From NCBI RefSeq assembly GCF_900112645.1, contig NZ_FOMO01000003.1, positions 124,001-188,000 on the forward strand: DNA of 64,000 bases. Direction: 5' to 3'. The notes below the pieces were generated by a model, which saw only the letters and a program-made list of their open reading frames with translations, was not told the origin of the DNA and searched no databases. Below are positions 18,511-27,713 of this stretch, one piece after another. Numbering within the stretch: position 1 is the stretch's first letter; every line of letters begins with the position of its first letter. This DNA is from Phytopseudomonas straminea (GTDB taxonomy: Bacteria > Pseudomonadota > Gammaproteobacteria > Pseudomonadales > Pseudomonadaceae). The position numbers and the translations under genes were made by a program.

Positions 18511-21354
18511 TTAACCCGCAACCAATACCCGAATCGCTTCCAGGCGCAGGGCGGCCTTGTCGAGCATGGCCAGGCCTTGCTCACGCTGCTCGCGCAGGGC
18601 GTCCAGTTCGCTGTCGCGCACGCTCGGGTTGACCGCTTGCAGGGCGGTCAGGCGGGCCAGTTCTTCGTCCAGCTCGGCGGCCAGGCGGCGTTTGGCTTCG
18701 GTGACTCGCTCGACATGGCGCGGCGAGACCTTGGCTTCGCCGGCGGCGATCTTCGGCGTTAGAGCATCACGCTGGGCCTGCACGAACTTGTTGGCGCTGG
18801 CGCGCGGCACGGCTTCGAGCTGGTCGTTGAGGGTGTCGAAGGACACCTTGGCGGCCAGGTCGTTGCCGTTGCCGTCGAGCAGGCAGCGCAATGCGGCCGG
18901 CGGTAGGTAGCGGCCCAGTTGCAGCTTGCGTGGCGCTACCACCTCGCTGACGTACAGCAACTCGAGCAGCACGGTGCCGGGCTTGAGCGCCTTGTTCTTG
19001 ATCAGAGCCACCGAGGTGTTGCCCATCGAGCCGGAGCGCACCAGGTCCATGCCGCCCTGCACCATGGGATGCTCCCAGGTGAGGAACTGCATGTCCTCGC
19101 GGGACAGTGCCAGATCGCGGTCGTAGGTGATGGTCACGCCTTCGTCGTTGCCGAGCGGGAAGCTGGCATCGAGCATCTTCTCGCTCGGGCGCAGGATCAG
19201 GGCGTTATCGGAATGGTCTTCACTGTCGATGCCGAAGGCGTCGAACAGCTGCTCCATGTACATCGGCAGGGCGAACTGATCGTCCTGCTCGAGGATCGCT
19301 TCGACCAGCGCCTCGCCTTCACCGGCACCGCCGGAGTTGAGTTCCAGCAGGCGGTCGCGACCGGCGTGCAAATCGCCTTCCAGACGCTTGCGCTCGGCGG
19401 TGGCTTCGTCGATCAGCGTCTGCCACTGGCCGTCGTCGGCGTTTTCCAGCATCGGCAGCAGGCGGCTGCCGAACTGGTGCTGCAGGGCGTTGCCGGTCGG
19501 GCAGGTGGCCAGGAAGGCGTTCAGCGCTTGGTGGTACCACTGGAACAGGCGCTCTTGCGGGCTGTTTTCCATGTACGGCACGTGCAGCTGGATCTTGTGC
19601 TTCTGGCCGATGCGGTCGAGGCGACCGATGCGCTGTTCGAGCAGGTCCGGGTGGGCCGGCAGATCGAACAGCACCAGGTGATGGGCGAACTGGAAGTTGC
19701 GGCCTTCGGAACCGATTTCCGAACAGATCAGCACCTGGGCGCCAAATTCTTCATCGGCGAAGTAGGCAGCGGCGCGGTCACGTTCGAGGATGCTCATGCC
19801 CTCGTGGAAGACGGTGGCCGGGATGCCGGAGCGCACGCGCAGGGCGTCTTCCAGGTCCATGGCGGTTTCGGCGTGGGCGCAGATCACCAGCACCTTGAAT
19901 TTCTTGAGCATCTTCAGGGTGTCGATCAGCCACTCGACGCGCGGGTCGAAGCGCCACCAGCGCTGATCTTCCTCGATGTCGGCCTGGCCCTGATAGCTGA
20001 CTTCCGGGTACAGCTCGGCGTGCTCGCCCAGCGGCAGCTCCATGTATTCGTCCGGGTTCGGCAGCGGGTAGGGGTGCAGTTCGCGCTCGGGGAAACCTTG
20101 TACGGCGGCGCGGGTGTTACGGAACAGCAGGCGGCCGGTGCCGTGGCGGTCGAGCAGCTCGCGTACCAGGCGTGCGCGGGCGTCGGCATCGCCACCGTCA
20201 GCAGCGTCGAGCAGCTCGCGGCTTTCATCGCCCAGGAAGCTGCCGATGGCATCGCGGGCCTGGGCGCTGAGCTTGCCTTCGTCGAGCAGCTCCTGCACCG
20301 CCTCGGCCACCGGCTTGTAGCTGGCGCTCTCGGCGCGGAAGGCTTCTAGGTCATGGAAGCGATTCGGGTCGAGCAGGCGCAGGCGCGCGAAGTGGCTGTC
20401 CTGGCCGAGCTGTTCGGGGGTGGCGGTGAGCAGCAGCACGCCAGGAATCACTTCGGCCAGTTGTTCGACCAGGCTGTACTCGCGGCTAGCCTTTTCCGGC
20501 TGCCAGACCAGGTGGTGGGCTTCGTCGACCACCATCAGGTCCCAGCCAGCGGCGAACAGTGCGTCCTGGGCCTTTTCGTCCTCGCACAGCCACTCCAGCG
20601 CGACCAGCGCCAGTTGTGCGTCTTCGAACGGGTTGCTGGCGTCGCTCTCGATGAAGCGCTCCGCATCGAACAGCGCAACTTCCAGGTTGAAGCGGCGGCG
20701 CATCTCTACCAGCCACTGGTGCTGCAGGTTTTCCGGTACCAAGATCAGCACGCGATTGGCGCGACCCGAAAGCAGCTGGCGGTGAATCACCAGGCCGGCT
20801 TCAATGGTCTTGCCCAGGCCCACTTCGTCGGCCAGCAGCACGCGCGGGGCTATGCGGTCGGCCACTTCGCGGGCGATGTGCAGCTGGTGGGCGATGGGCT
20901 GGGCACGTACGCCGCCCAGGCCCCACAGCGAGGATTGCACCTGCTTGCTGGTGAATTCCAGAGTGCGGTAGCGCAGCCCGAACCACGGCAGCGGGTCGAT
21001 CTGACCGGCGAACAGGCGGTCGCTGGCGAGGCGGAACTGGATGAAGTTGGACAGCTGGGTTTCCGGCAGGGTGACGGCCTGGTTCTTGGTGTCGAGGCCG
21101 TGATAGACCAAGAGGCCATCGACGTCGTCGACTTCGCGCACGGTCAGTTTCCAGCCTTCGAAGTGAGTGATCTCGTCGCCCGGCGAGAAGCGCACCCGGG
21201 TCAGCGGCGCATTGCGCGCCGCGTACTGACGGGTTTCGCCGGTGGCGGGGTAGAGCACGGTGAGCATGCGGCCTTCCTGCATGAGGATGGTGCCCAAGCC
21301 CAGTTCCGCTTCGCTGTCGCTGATCCAGCGTTGCCCCGGTTGATACTCCGCCAT
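18511..21354 (-). CDS. rapA: RNA polymerase-associated SWI2/SNF2 ATPase RapA (HepA)
   Basis: A 947-residue ATPase that binds RNA polymerase and helps recycle it after transcription. The N-terminal Tudor-like part starts [11 protein letters not shown]. The ATPase has Walker [13 protein letters not shown] (K182), the DEAHH box, and a helicase C half with [15 protein letters not shown] and [11 protein letters not shown]. The chosen ATG at 21354 follows ggag; a GTG five codons upstream is possible. The length matches the family. No operon partner is seen. Confidence 0.96.
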   Translation of the reverse strand: MAEYQPGQRWISDSEAELGLGTILMQEGRMLTVLYPATGETRQYAARNAPLTRVRFSPGDEITHFEGWKLTVREVDDVDGLLVYHGLDTKNQAVTLPETQLSNFIQFRLASDRLFAGQIDPLPWFGLRYRTLEFTSKQVQSSLWGLGGVRAQPIAHQLHIAREVADRIAPRVLLADEVGLGKTIEAGLVIHRQLLSGRANRVLILVPENLQHQWLVEMRRRFNLEVALFDAERFIESDASNPFEDAQLALVALEWLCEDEKAQDALFAAGWDLMVVDEAHHLVWQPEKASREYSLVEQLAEVIPGVLLLTATPEQLGQDSHFARLRLLDPNRFHDLEAFRAESASYKPVAEAVQELLDEGKLSAQARDAIGSFLGDESRELLDAADGGDADARARLVRELLDRHGTGRLLFRNTRAAVQGFPERELHPYPLPNPDEYMELPLGEHAELYPEVSYQGQADIEEDQRWWRFDPRVEWLIDTLKMLKKFKVLVICAHAETAMDLEDALRVRSGIPATVFHEGMSILERDRAAAYFADEEFGAQVLICSEIGSEGRNFQFAHHLVLFDLPAHPDLLEQRIGRLDRIGQKHKIQLHVPYMENSPQERLFQWYHQALNAFLATCPTGNALQHQFGSRLLPMLENADDGQWQTLIDEATAERKRLEGDLHAGRDRLLELNSGGAGEGEALVEAILEQDDQFALPMYMEQLFDAFGIDSEDHSDNALILRPSEKMLDASFPLGNDEGVTITYDRDLALSREDMQFLTWEHPMVQGGMDLVRSGSMGNTSVALIKNKALKPGTVLLELLYVSEVVAPRKLQLGRYLPPAALRCLLDGNGNDLAAKVSFDTLNDQLEAVPRASANKFVQAQRDALTPKIAAGEAKVSPRHVERVTEAKRRLAAELDEELARLTALQAVNPSVRDSELDALREQREQGLAMLDKAALRLEAIRVLVAG

Positions 21355-21530
21355 GCTGCCTGTCTCCACCTGTCAAAAAAGCCGGCTATGTTACCGCAGT
21401 GCCAGGCTTGACCAAAGGTGCATCAGGGTCGATTTGGCACTTACCGACGCGCGTCCGGTCAGACAGTCTAGTCATGCAGCCATAAAGTCGCCCGCCGTTT
21501 GGCCGATAAGGCTGCAAAGAGAGGTGTTTC

Positions 21531-21827
21531 ATGCTGCCGCCGATTCCTCACAGCCTGAGTCCGGTTACCGCCCAGCAGGACGTGGTCAAGCCGCGCCCGG
21601 AGATCGCACCGGTGACGCCCACTGCTGAAACGGCTCAGGAAGATTCGGTCGGCCTGGACAAGCGCCACCCTGATGAGGTGGCCGAGCGGCTGCGTGAAGA
21701 GCAGCGTCGTCGGCAGCGACGCGGCTACAGCGCCGCCGAGCTGGCCGAGGGCGAAGTCGACGAGGCGGATGAGCCTGCCATCGACCAGTTGCCGCGCCAG
21801 GGCCTGTGGGTGGACGTCGAGGTTTGA
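21531..21827 (+). CDS. Conserved Pseudomonas hypothetical protein
   Basis: A 98-residue hydrophilic protein. A Pro-rich N-terminus is followed by a highly basic/acidic central stretch (EEQRRRQRRGYS) and an acidic tail. It is probably largely disordered. I remember similar small proteins in other Pseudomonas, sometimes carrying misleading enzyme names, but no domain is visible. A gagagg site precedes the ATG. Its stop lies only a few bases before the alkB start, so it heads a small operon with alkB and the 53-residue gene. Confidence 0.7.
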   Translation: MLPPIPHSLSPVTAQQDVVKPRPEIAPVTPTAETAQEDSVGLDKRHPDEVAERLREEQRRRQRRGYSAAELAEGEVDEADEPAIDQLPRQGLWVDVEV

Positions 21828-21832
21828 CGCCG

Positions 21833-22456
21833 GTGGATGGAATCACCGCCCAGGGCGGGCTGTTCGAGCAGGCAGCGCTGCAACTGCCCGATGCCGAACT
21901 CACTTATCAACCCGACTGGCTCGACCAGGCCACAGCCGGTGAATGGCTGCAGCGCCTGGTCGAGCAAACACCCTGGCAGCAACCCGAAGTGGTGCTGTTC
22001 GGCCGTCAGTTGCCGGTGCCGCGCCTGGTAGCCTGGTATGGTGACAGCGATGCCCGTTACCGCTATTCCGGCATGACCCATCAACCGCTGCCCTGGACGC
22101 CGCTGCTGGCCGAGATTCGTCAGCGCCTGGTCGACAACCTTGGCCAGCCGCTCAATGGCGTGCTGCTCAACTACTACCGCGATGGTCAGGACTCCATGGG
22201 CTGGCACAGCGACGACGAGCGCGAACTGGGCGCCGAGCCGCTGGTGGCGTCGTTGAGCCTGGGTGGCGAACGTCGTTTCGACTTGCGCCGCAAGGGCCAC
22301 ACGCGCATCGAGCACTCGCTGCAACTGGCCCATGGCTCGCTACTGGTCATGAGCGGCCAGACGCAGCATCATTGGCAGCACCAAGTGGCCAAGACGCGCA
22401 AGCCCTGTGCCCCACGACTGAACCTGACGTTTCGTCTGATCCGGACACCGCTATGA
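21833..22456 (+). CDS. alkB: AlkB-family Fe(II)/2-oxoglutarate DNA dealkylase
   Basis: A 207-residue dioxygenase that oxidatively removes methyl groups such as 1-methyladenine and 3-methylcytosine from DNA. The iron-binding HxD is in MGWHSDDE, the distal His is in the HHWQHQ region, and RLNLTFR carries the 2-oxoglutarate arginine. NYYRDGQDSMGWH is characteristic of the ALKBH2/3-like bacterial group. The GTG at 21833, preceded by gagg, is the best start; a longer GTG start at 21806 overlaps the upstream gene. The stop overlaps the next ATG (ATGA). Confidence 0.9.
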   Translation: MDGITAQGGLFEQAALQLPDAELTYQPDWLDQATAGEWLQRLVEQTPWQQPEVVLFGRQLPVPRLVAWYGDSDARYRYSGMTHQPLPWTPLLAEIRQRLVDNLGQPLNGVLLNYYRDGQDSMGWHSDDERELGAEPLVASLSLGGERRFDLRRKGHTRIEHSLQLAHGSLLVMSGQTQHHWQHQVAKTRKPCAPRLNLTFRLIRTPL

Positions 22457-22614
22457 GCAATGATGTGAAACTGATCGACTTCGCCGCCGAGCGCGACAAG
22501 CGCATCCACGACCTGCGCGACAGGAAGCTCGAAGAGATGCGCAACGCCTTCGAGCAGGCGCTGCCCCTGCCCAAGGGCAAGAAAAAGTCCAAGAACAAGC
22601 CGAAGAAACGCTGA
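22453..22614 (+). CDS. Small basic-tailed hypothetical protein
   Basis: A 53-residue protein translationally coupled to alkB through an ATGA overlap. It has an N-terminal helix rich in charged residues (LIDFAAERDKRIHDL) and a strongly basic Lys-rich tail (KGKKKSKNKPKKR) that could bind nucleic acid. No known domain is visible. The coupling suggests production with AlkB, but a role in repair is only inference. Confidence 0.65.
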   Translation: MSNDVKLIDFAAERDKRIHDLRDRKLEEMRNAFEQALPLPKGKKKSKNKPKKR

Positions 22615-22639
22615 GAGCCTGCGATCCGGTCGCGATCTT

Positions 22640-22720
22640 GTAGAGGATCGCGCGGCGATCCGCTTTAGCCACGAGCTATTTCGAGATGCCAGGGGCTCGT
22701 GGCTAAAGCCACTCCTACAT
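22640..22720. repeat. REP-like palindrome
   Basis: ctttagccacgagc (22663-22676) and gctcgtggctaaag (22695-22708) are perfect 14-bp arms. The flanks ttgtag and ctcctacat match the REP type seen at 14188 and 26330. Confidence 0.8.
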
Positions 22721-22836
22721 ATCAAACGCTTTGCTCAACCTGCCATTTCTGCTGTTTGCGCACTCATGAAAGATCGCGAACGGATGCCAGTGCGGCTTCG
22801 CTGCGTATCCGTCCGCGCCGCCCAAGCCCGTCCAAA

Positions 22837-22850
22837 TTGATGAAGATCAG
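22837..22850. promoter_or_regulatory. ANR/FNR-type box upstream of ccoM
   Basis: ttgatgaagatcag matches the ANR/FNR consensus TTGAT-N4-ATCAA at nine of ten fixed positions. It lies about 121 bp upstream of the ccoM start, and control of an oxidase subunit by the oxygen-sensing regulator ANR would make sense. Confidence 0.6.
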
Positions 22851-22887
22851 TCGCTGTCCGGCGTTGATGCTCGTCCGTGCCTGGCCG

Positions 22888-22901
22888 TTGACCTGGGTCA
22901 A
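22888..22901. promoter_or_regulatory. Second CRP/FNR-family palindrome upstream of ccoM
   Basis: ttgacctgggtcaa is a perfect inverted repeat (TTGAC-N4-GTCAA) with the TTGA-N6-TCAA core of the CRP/FNR family. It is centred about 70 bp before the ccoM ATG. A class II position (-41.5) would place the transcript start near 22936 and leave a leader of about 29 nt. Confidence 0.5.
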
Positions 22902-22964
22902 TGGCGGGCGGCGTATGGCTGTTAACGTAGCGCCATACCCGAGCAGCAGGTGCAAGGAGGCAGC

Positions 22965-23081
22965 ATGTTCTTAGATGTGGTGGTTCTCGCCGGTATCGGC
23001 ACCGTTGGACTGATGATTCTGTTTGGCGCCGGGTTCACCTATTTCGTCTGGAAGGATGCGAACAAGAAAAAGCCGCAGTGA
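22965..23081 (+). CDS. ccoM: cbb3-type cytochrome oxidase small subunit CcoM
   Basis: A 38-residue single-span membrane protein. It starts MFLDVVVLAGIG, has one hydrophobic helix (about 5-28) and ends FVWKDANKKKPQ. This is very close to what I remember of CcoM from P. stutzeri, the small subunit found in the cbb3 oxidase structure that supports its assembly or stability. A strong aaggagg site lies seven bases before the ATG. The gene is alone, far from any ccoNOPQ operon in the window, and sits behind two FNR-type boxes. A strong terminator follows. Confidence 0.85.
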   Translation: MFLDVVVLAGIGTVGLMILFGAGFTYFVWKDANKKKPQ

Positions 23082-23111
23082 TTTCCGGATTCACGAGCAC
23101 GCAAGGCATTG

Positions 23112-23136
23112 GGGCGACTTCGGTCGCCCTTTTTTT
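23112..23136 (+). terminator. Intrinsic terminator after ccoM
   Basis: The hairpin gggcgac / gtcgccc with a ttcg-type loop is followed by an uninterrupted T run. Confidence 0.95.
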
Positions 23137-23275
23137 CGTCTGCATTTAATTCGCTTGCGGGTGGGCGCTCTCTGGACAGTACATGCTTAGCTAGCTAATA
23201 ATTCGTACCCTGCACGGAGGCGGAACCCTTTGGCTACGGCTATGTTCAGAGCTGAGACCCTTTTAGGTAAGCACC

Positions 23276-25261
23276 GTGCGTGATTCCCTGCTGGCGTTTG
23301 TTGCGCCAAGCACCCAAGCCATCCAGTTCGCGATCAAGACCCTGCTCGGCGGCGGTCTGGCGCTCTGGCTCGCCCTGCGCCTGGGGTTGGAGCAGCCGCA
23401 ATGGGCGCTGATGACCGCCTTTATCGTTGCCCAGCCGTTGTCCGGCATGGTGGTGCAGAAGGGCCTGGCGCGCCTGCTCGGCACCTTGGTCGGCACCTTC
23501 ATGGCGGTGGTGATGATGGCGCTGTTCGCGCAGATGCCGCTGCTCTTCGTCCTGGCCTTCGCCCTGTGGCTGGGCCTGTGTACGGCGGCCTCGACCATGT
23601 TGCGCAGCGCCTGGTCCTACGCCTTCGTGCTGGCTGGCTACACGGTGGCGATCATCGGTTTGCCGGCCATCGGTAAGCCCCAGGTGATCTTCGACGAAGC
23701 CATCGCTCGCTCCACGGAAATCTGCCTGGGTATCGTCTGCGCCACCTTGAGCAGCGCGTTGCTGTGGCCGCAGCGGGTCGAGCGCCAGTTGGCGCAGCAG
23801 GCCCGCGATGCCTGGCAGACTGGCCTCAAGGCCGCACGCCAGGCGCTGACCGGCGAGGAGGAGGCGCGCAAGGGGCTGCTCGAAGCCCTGTCGCGGATCG
23901 TCGCCGTGGACGCCCAGCGCGAGCACGCCTGGTTCGAGGGCGAGCGTGGTCGCCAGCGGGCCATCGCCTTGCGCGTGCTCAGTCGCGACCTGCTGGGCGT
24001 ACTGCGTCTGGCGCGTGGTGTGGCCCGTCAGTGGCGGCAATTGAGCAGCCGCGAGGCCGAGGCCGTGGCGCCCTGGCTGCAGGAAGTGGACGAGCGCCTG
24101 CAGGACGATGCCGAGGACAGAACCCAATTGATCGAGCGCCTGCGCCAGGCCGCCGCGGACGATGAACTCAATGGCGGCCAGCAACTGTGCCTGGAGCGCA
24201 TGGCCGTGCTGCTGATGCGTATCGAGGACGCCAGCCGCGCGCTGCTGGCGGTCGAACAGGGCCGGGCGCCGGCCGATGCGCCCCGGGCGTTGTCCTGGCA
24301 CTACGACTGGCAGAGCGCGTTGGTGTTCGGTTCACGCAGCGCCCTGGCGTTTCTGACCCTGGCGAGCTTCTGGCTGGCCACTGGCTGGACCCACGCCACC
24401 GGCGCCATGCTGCTCGCCTGCGTGGTGTGTAGCCTGTTCGCACGGCTGGAGGCGGCGCCGCAGATCGGCATGATGTTCTTGCGCGGCATCCTCTATGCGC
24501 TGCCGGTGGCGTTCTTTGTCGGGCAGATCCTGATGCCGCAGATCGACGGCTTCGTGATGCTCTGCATGGTGCTCGGCGTGCCATTATTCTTTGGCGTGCT
24601 GGGCATGGCCAAGCCGGCGGTGGCCGCAACCTCGACGGCCTTCTGCCTGCACTTCATCGTGCTCTGCATACCGCCGCCGAGCGTCGGCTACAACGTGGAA
24701 TATTTCCTCAACGAGGCGCCGGGCATGCTCATGGGCGTGGCCGTGGCGGTCATGGCGTTTCGCGTGATCGTGCTGCGCAACCCGGTGTGGCATGGCCGGC
24801 GTCTGGTGCATGCCATGCTGGTCGACCTCGGCCGGCTGACGCGCCGTGACCTGGGCCGCGCGGAAAACTGGTTTGGTGGGCGCATGGCTGACCGCTTGCT
24901 GCAGCTGGCGCGGCACTACCCGGCGCGTCCGGATCAGGCGCGCAGCCGCTGGGACGAAGGGGTTGCCGGCCTGGACCTGGGTGACGAGCTGCTGCACCTG
25001 CGCGCCTGTCTGGCCAAGGCCGATGCCGGCCTGGCGCGCTCGCAGCGACGGTTTCTGGACCGCCTCGACGATGCGCTGGAGCGCGGCCCGGCGCCGGGCC
25101 GCGAGGATGACCTGAACGCCCCGGTGGCCGAGTTGCAGCAAGCCCTGCGCGCCTGCACGCCGAGCATCGACAAGCGCCTCGCCGAAGCGGCGCTGTTGCA
25201 GTTGCAGAACGGCTGGCGCCACTGGTGCCAGCTAAGAGGAGAAGCCAATGGGCTTACATGA
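23276..25261 (+). CDS. FUSC-family inner-membrane efflux protein (AaeB-like)
   Basis: A 661-residue protein with two blocks of membrane helices (about 12-160 and 345-500) separated and followed by cytoplasmic helical domains. This is the fusaric-acid-resistance/AaeB layout. With the two downstream genes it forms a complete inner-membrane pump plus adaptor, likely exporting aromatic acids or similar anions; the substrate is unknown. The start is a GTG with aggt upstream. It overlaps the DUF1656 gene by 14 bp. No outer-membrane channel or regulator is adjacent. Confidence 0.88.
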   Translation: MRDSLLAFVAPSTQAIQFAIKTLLGGGLALWLALRLGLEQPQWALMTAFIVAQPLSGMVVQKGLARLLGTLVGTFMAVVMMALFAQMPLLFVLAFALWLGLCTAASTMLRSAWSYAFVLAGYTVAIIGLPAIGKPQVIFDEAIARSTEICLGIVCATLSSALLWPQRVERQLAQQARDAWQTGLKAARQALTGEEEARKGLLEALSRIVAVDAQREHAWFEGERGRQRAIALRVLSRDLLGVLRLARGVARQWRQLSSREAEAVAPWLQEVDERLQDDAEDRTQLIERLRQAAADDELNGGQQLCLERMAVLLMRIEDASRALLAVEQGRAPADAPRALSWHYDWQSALVFGSRSALAFLTLASFWLATGWTHATGAMLLACVVCSLFARLEAAPQIGMMFLRGILYALPVAFFVGQILMPQIDGFVMLCMVLGVPLFFGVLGMAKPAVAATSTAFCLHFIVLCIPPPSVGYNVEYFLNEAPGMLMGVAVAVMAFRVIVLRNPVWHGRRLVHAMLVDLGRLTRRDLGRAENWFGGRMADRLLQLARHYPARPDQARSRWDEGVAGLDLGDELLHLRACLAKADAGLARSQRRFLDRLDDALERGPAPGREDDLNAPVAELQQALRACTPSIDKRLAEAALLQLQNGWRHWCQLRGEANGLT

Positions 25262-25451
25262 GTGGTCGCTGGGCGGTGTTCTATTGAGCCCGATGGCGGC
25301 CTATGCAGTTTTGGCGCTGCTGCTCACCGGCGTGATCCGCCTGGGGCTGCAGCGCGTGGGATTGGCGCAGTGGATCTGGCACGAGGCCTTGTTCGACTGC
25401 GCCCTGTTCGTTTGCGTCCTGGCGGCGGTGATTGCCGTCCTGGCGACTTGA
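25248..25451 (+). CDS. DUF1656 small membrane protein (AaeX-like)
   Basis: A 67-residue protein with two membrane helices (about 13-31 and 45-65). It is typical of the DUF1656/AaeX family that always accompanies FUSC pumps and their HlyD adaptors. It overlaps the FUSC gene and has a very good aagaggag ribosome site. Its stop is ten bases before the adaptor gene. The exact role in the pump is not established. Confidence 0.88.
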   Translation: MGLHEWSLGGVLLSPMAAYAVLALLLTGVIRLGLQRVGLAQWIWHEALFDCALFVCVLAAVIAVLAT

Positions 25452-25461
25452 GGAGAAAAGC

Positions 25462-26313
25462 ATGCGTTCGACCATTCGCGTCGGCATCACCCTGGCCATG
25501 GTGGCGGTGGCGGTTCTCGCCGGCTCGTGGATCTGGCAGCACTACATGTATTCGCCGTGGACCCGGGATGCCCGGGTGCGCGCCGATGTGGTGACCATCG
25601 CGCCGGACGTGTCCGGCTGGGTGCTCGAGCTCAAGGTACGCGACAACCAGCAGGTCAAGGCTGGCGATCTGTTGATGACCATCGACCGTGACCGTTACCA
25701 GGCCGCGGTGGAAAAGGCCCAGGCCGTGGTGGACATCCGCAAGCAGCAGCTCAGCCTGCGCGAGCACGAAGCTTCGCGCCGTGCGCAACTGGGCAGCCAG
25801 GCGATCAGCGCCGAGCTGCGTGAGAACGCGCAGATCAACGCCGAGATGGCCCGCAGCGAATTCCGCGAGGCCCAAGCAGACCTGCGTATCGCCCAGCTCA
25901 ACCTGGAGCGCAGCGAAGTGCGCGCGCCGCGCGATGGCCAGGTCACCAACCTGAGGCTGGCCCAGGGCAACTACGTGACCGCTGGGCAGGCGGTGATGGC
26001 CCTGGTCGATACCGGCTCGTTCTACGTGCAGGCGTATTTCGAGGAAACCAAGTTGCCGCGCATCCAGGTCGGTGCGCCGGTGGAAATCTGGTTGATGGGC
26101 GGTGAGCAGGAGATTCGTGGCGAGGTGGAAGGCATCAGCCGCGGCATCACCGACCGCAATGCCAGCCCGGACGGTCAATTGCTGGCCAACGTCGAGCCGA
26201 CCTTCAACTGGGTACGCCTGGCCCAGCGCATTCCGGTACGCATCAAGCTCGATGACGTGCCGGAGAGCGTCAAACTGAGCGCCGGCATGACTGCAAGCGT
26301 ACGGGTGGAATAG
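25462..26313 (+). CDS. HlyD/EmrA-type periplasmic adaptor of the FUSC pump (AaeA-like)
   Basis: A 283-residue membrane-fusion protein: an N-terminal anchor (about 8-25), then the lipoyl halves (DVSGWVLELKVRDNQQVKAG near 52 and RAPRDGQVTNL near 155) around a short helical hairpin, and a beta-barrel domain. It would connect the FUSC pump to an outer-membrane channel encoded elsewhere. The start chosen follows aggagaaaag. The operon ends in two intergenic palindromes. Confidence 0.9.
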   Translation: MRSTIRVGITLAMVAVAVLAGSWIWQHYMYSPWTRDARVRADVVTIAPDVSGWVLELKVRDNQQVKAGDLLMTIDRDRYQAAVEKAQAVVDIRKQQLSLREHEASRRAQLGSQAISAELRENAQINAEMARSEFREAQADLRIAQLNLERSEVRAPRDGQVTNLRLAQGNYVTAGQAVMALVDTGSFYVQAYFEETKLPRIQVGAPVEIWLMGGEQEIRGEVEGISRGITDRNASPDGQLLANVEPTFNWVRLAQRIPVRIKLDDVPESVKLSAGMTASVRVE

Positions 26314-26329
26314 AGCGCGCTTGGTCATT

Positions 26330-26388
26330 GTAGGAGGGGCTTTAGCCCCGAGCTCTTAAGGGCTTATCGGGTCTAAAGCCCCTCCCAC
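26330..26388. repeat. REP/BIME-like palindrome
   Basis: gtaggaggggctttagcccc and ctaaagcccctcccac are inverted copies around a short spacer. The family is the same as at 14188 and 22640. It follows the efflux operon and may terminate it. Confidence 0.8.
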
Positions 26389-26394
26389 GATTTC

Positions 26395-26463
26395 GTAGCC
26401 CAAGTCGAGCGTAGCGACACCCGTGACATTCCTTGAGTATCGCTACGCTCAACCCCTGGCTAC
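26395..26463. repeat. gtagcc-gagcgtagcga inverted repeat
   Basis: gtagcccaagtcgagcgtag at the left pairs imperfectly with ctacgctcaacccctggctac at the right. A related element is at 36557. It lies beside the REP-like palindrome, between the convergent efflux and codA units. Confidence 0.75.
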
Positions 26464-26477
26464 GGGGCGGCGATTGA

Positions 26478-27713
26478 TCAGCCGCGCTGCACGCTCGCCG
26501 GGGTGCGGCGCATCAGCACTTCACCATGGCGCACCGAAACCAGCGCATGGCCCTGGGTGCGGATCATCTCGTAATCGTCGGGCGCCGAAAGAATCAGCAG
26601 GTTGGCCGGGCGATTCACTTCCAGGCCATAGCGCTCACCCAGGTGCAGGGTGCGGGCACTGTTGTCGGTGATCAGGTCGAGGCTGCGTTTGAGGTCTTCG
26701 TAACCGAGCATATGGCAGATGTGCAGGCCGGCCTCGAGAATGCGCAGGATGTTGCCGTTGCCCAGCGGGTACCAGGGGTCGACGATGGAATCCTGGCCGA
26801 AGCAGACGTTCATGCCGGCGCGATCGATCTCCGCCACGCGGGTCAGGCCCCGGCGTTTCGGGTAGCTGTCGAAGCGCCCCTGCAGGTGGATGCTCTCGGT
26901 GGGGCAGGAGACGAAGTTGATGCCCGACATCTTCAGCAGGCGAAACAGCTTGGAGCAGTAGGCGTTGTCGTAGGAGCCCATGGCCACCGTATGACTGGCG
27001 GTGACCCGTGCGCCCATGCCGCGCACCCGGGCTTCTTCGGCCAGCACCTCGAGAAAGCGCGACTGCGGGTCGTCGGTCTCGTCGCAGTGCACGTCCACCA
27101 GGCAGCCGGTGCGCTCGGCCAGGTCCATCAGAAACTTGATCGAGCTGACGCCCTGGTCGCGGGTGTTCTCGAAATGCGGAATGCCGCCGACCACGTCGGC
27201 GCCCAGTTCCACCGCCTGCTCCATCAGTGCGCGGCCGTTGGCATAAGATTCGATGCCCTCCTGGGGAAAGGCGACGATCTGCAGGTCGATCAGGTGACGG
27301 GTTTCCTCGCGTACTTCGAGCATCGCCTTGAGCGCGGCCAGGGTCGGGTCGGTGACGTCGACGTGGGTGCGCACGTGCTGGATGCCATGGTCGACCAGCA
27401 TGTCGATGGTCTTCTTGGCGCGGGTCTTGGTGTCCTCATGGGTGACCAGCGCCTTGCGCTCGGCCCAGCGCTCGATGCCCTCGAACAGCGTGCCGCTCAT
27501 GTTCCAGGCCGGCTCGCCGGCGGTCAGCGTCGCGTCGAGGTGAATGTGCGGCTCGACGAAGGGCGCGACCACCAGATTACTGGCGGCGTCGAGATCGCCT
27601 GCGGCAGCGCTGACTACTGCCGGCTGTTCGTTGATGGCGGCAATCTGCGAGCCATCCAGTGCAATGTGGAAAAGACCTTCGCGGCCACGCAGGCGGGCGT
27701 TGACGATGTTCAT
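26478..27713 (-). CDS. codA: Cytosine deaminase
   Basis: A 411-residue amidohydrolase that converts cytosine to uracil and ammonia. The metal ligands are in EPHIHLD (H56, H58), the VDVHCDETDD motif carries the next histidine, and GQDSIVDPW carries the catalytic Asp. All are typical of CodA. The ATG has gga upstream and overlaps the pucR-like stop (ATGA), so it is the last gene of the codB-regulator-codA unit. Related isocytosine- or creatinine-type deaminases are possible, but the codB neighbour favours cytosine. Confidence 0.9.
   Translation of the reverse strand: MNIVNARLRGREGLFHIALDGSQIAAINEQPAVVSAAAGDLDAASNLVVAPFVEPHIHLDATLTAGEPAWNMSGTLFEGIERWAERKALVTHEDTKTRAKKTIDMLVDHGIQHVRTHVDVTDPTLAALKAMLEVREETRHLIDLQIVAFPQEGIESYANGRALMEQAVELGADVVGGIPHFENTRDQGVSSIKFLMDLAERTGCLVDVHCDETDDPQSRFLEVLAEEARVRGMGARVTASHTVAMGSYDNAYCSKLFRLLKMSGINFVSCPTESIHLQGRFDSYPKRRGLTRVAEIDRAGMNVCFGQDSIVDPWYPLGNGNILRILEAGLHICHMLGYEDLKRSLDLITDNSARTLHLGERYGLEVNRPANLLILSAPDDYEMIRTQGHALVSVRHGEVLMRRTPASVQRG

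Noticed and set aside
18919..20349. Plus-strand frames across rapA
   Set aside because: They are antisense shadows of rapA, whose ATPase motifs are complete on the minus strand.
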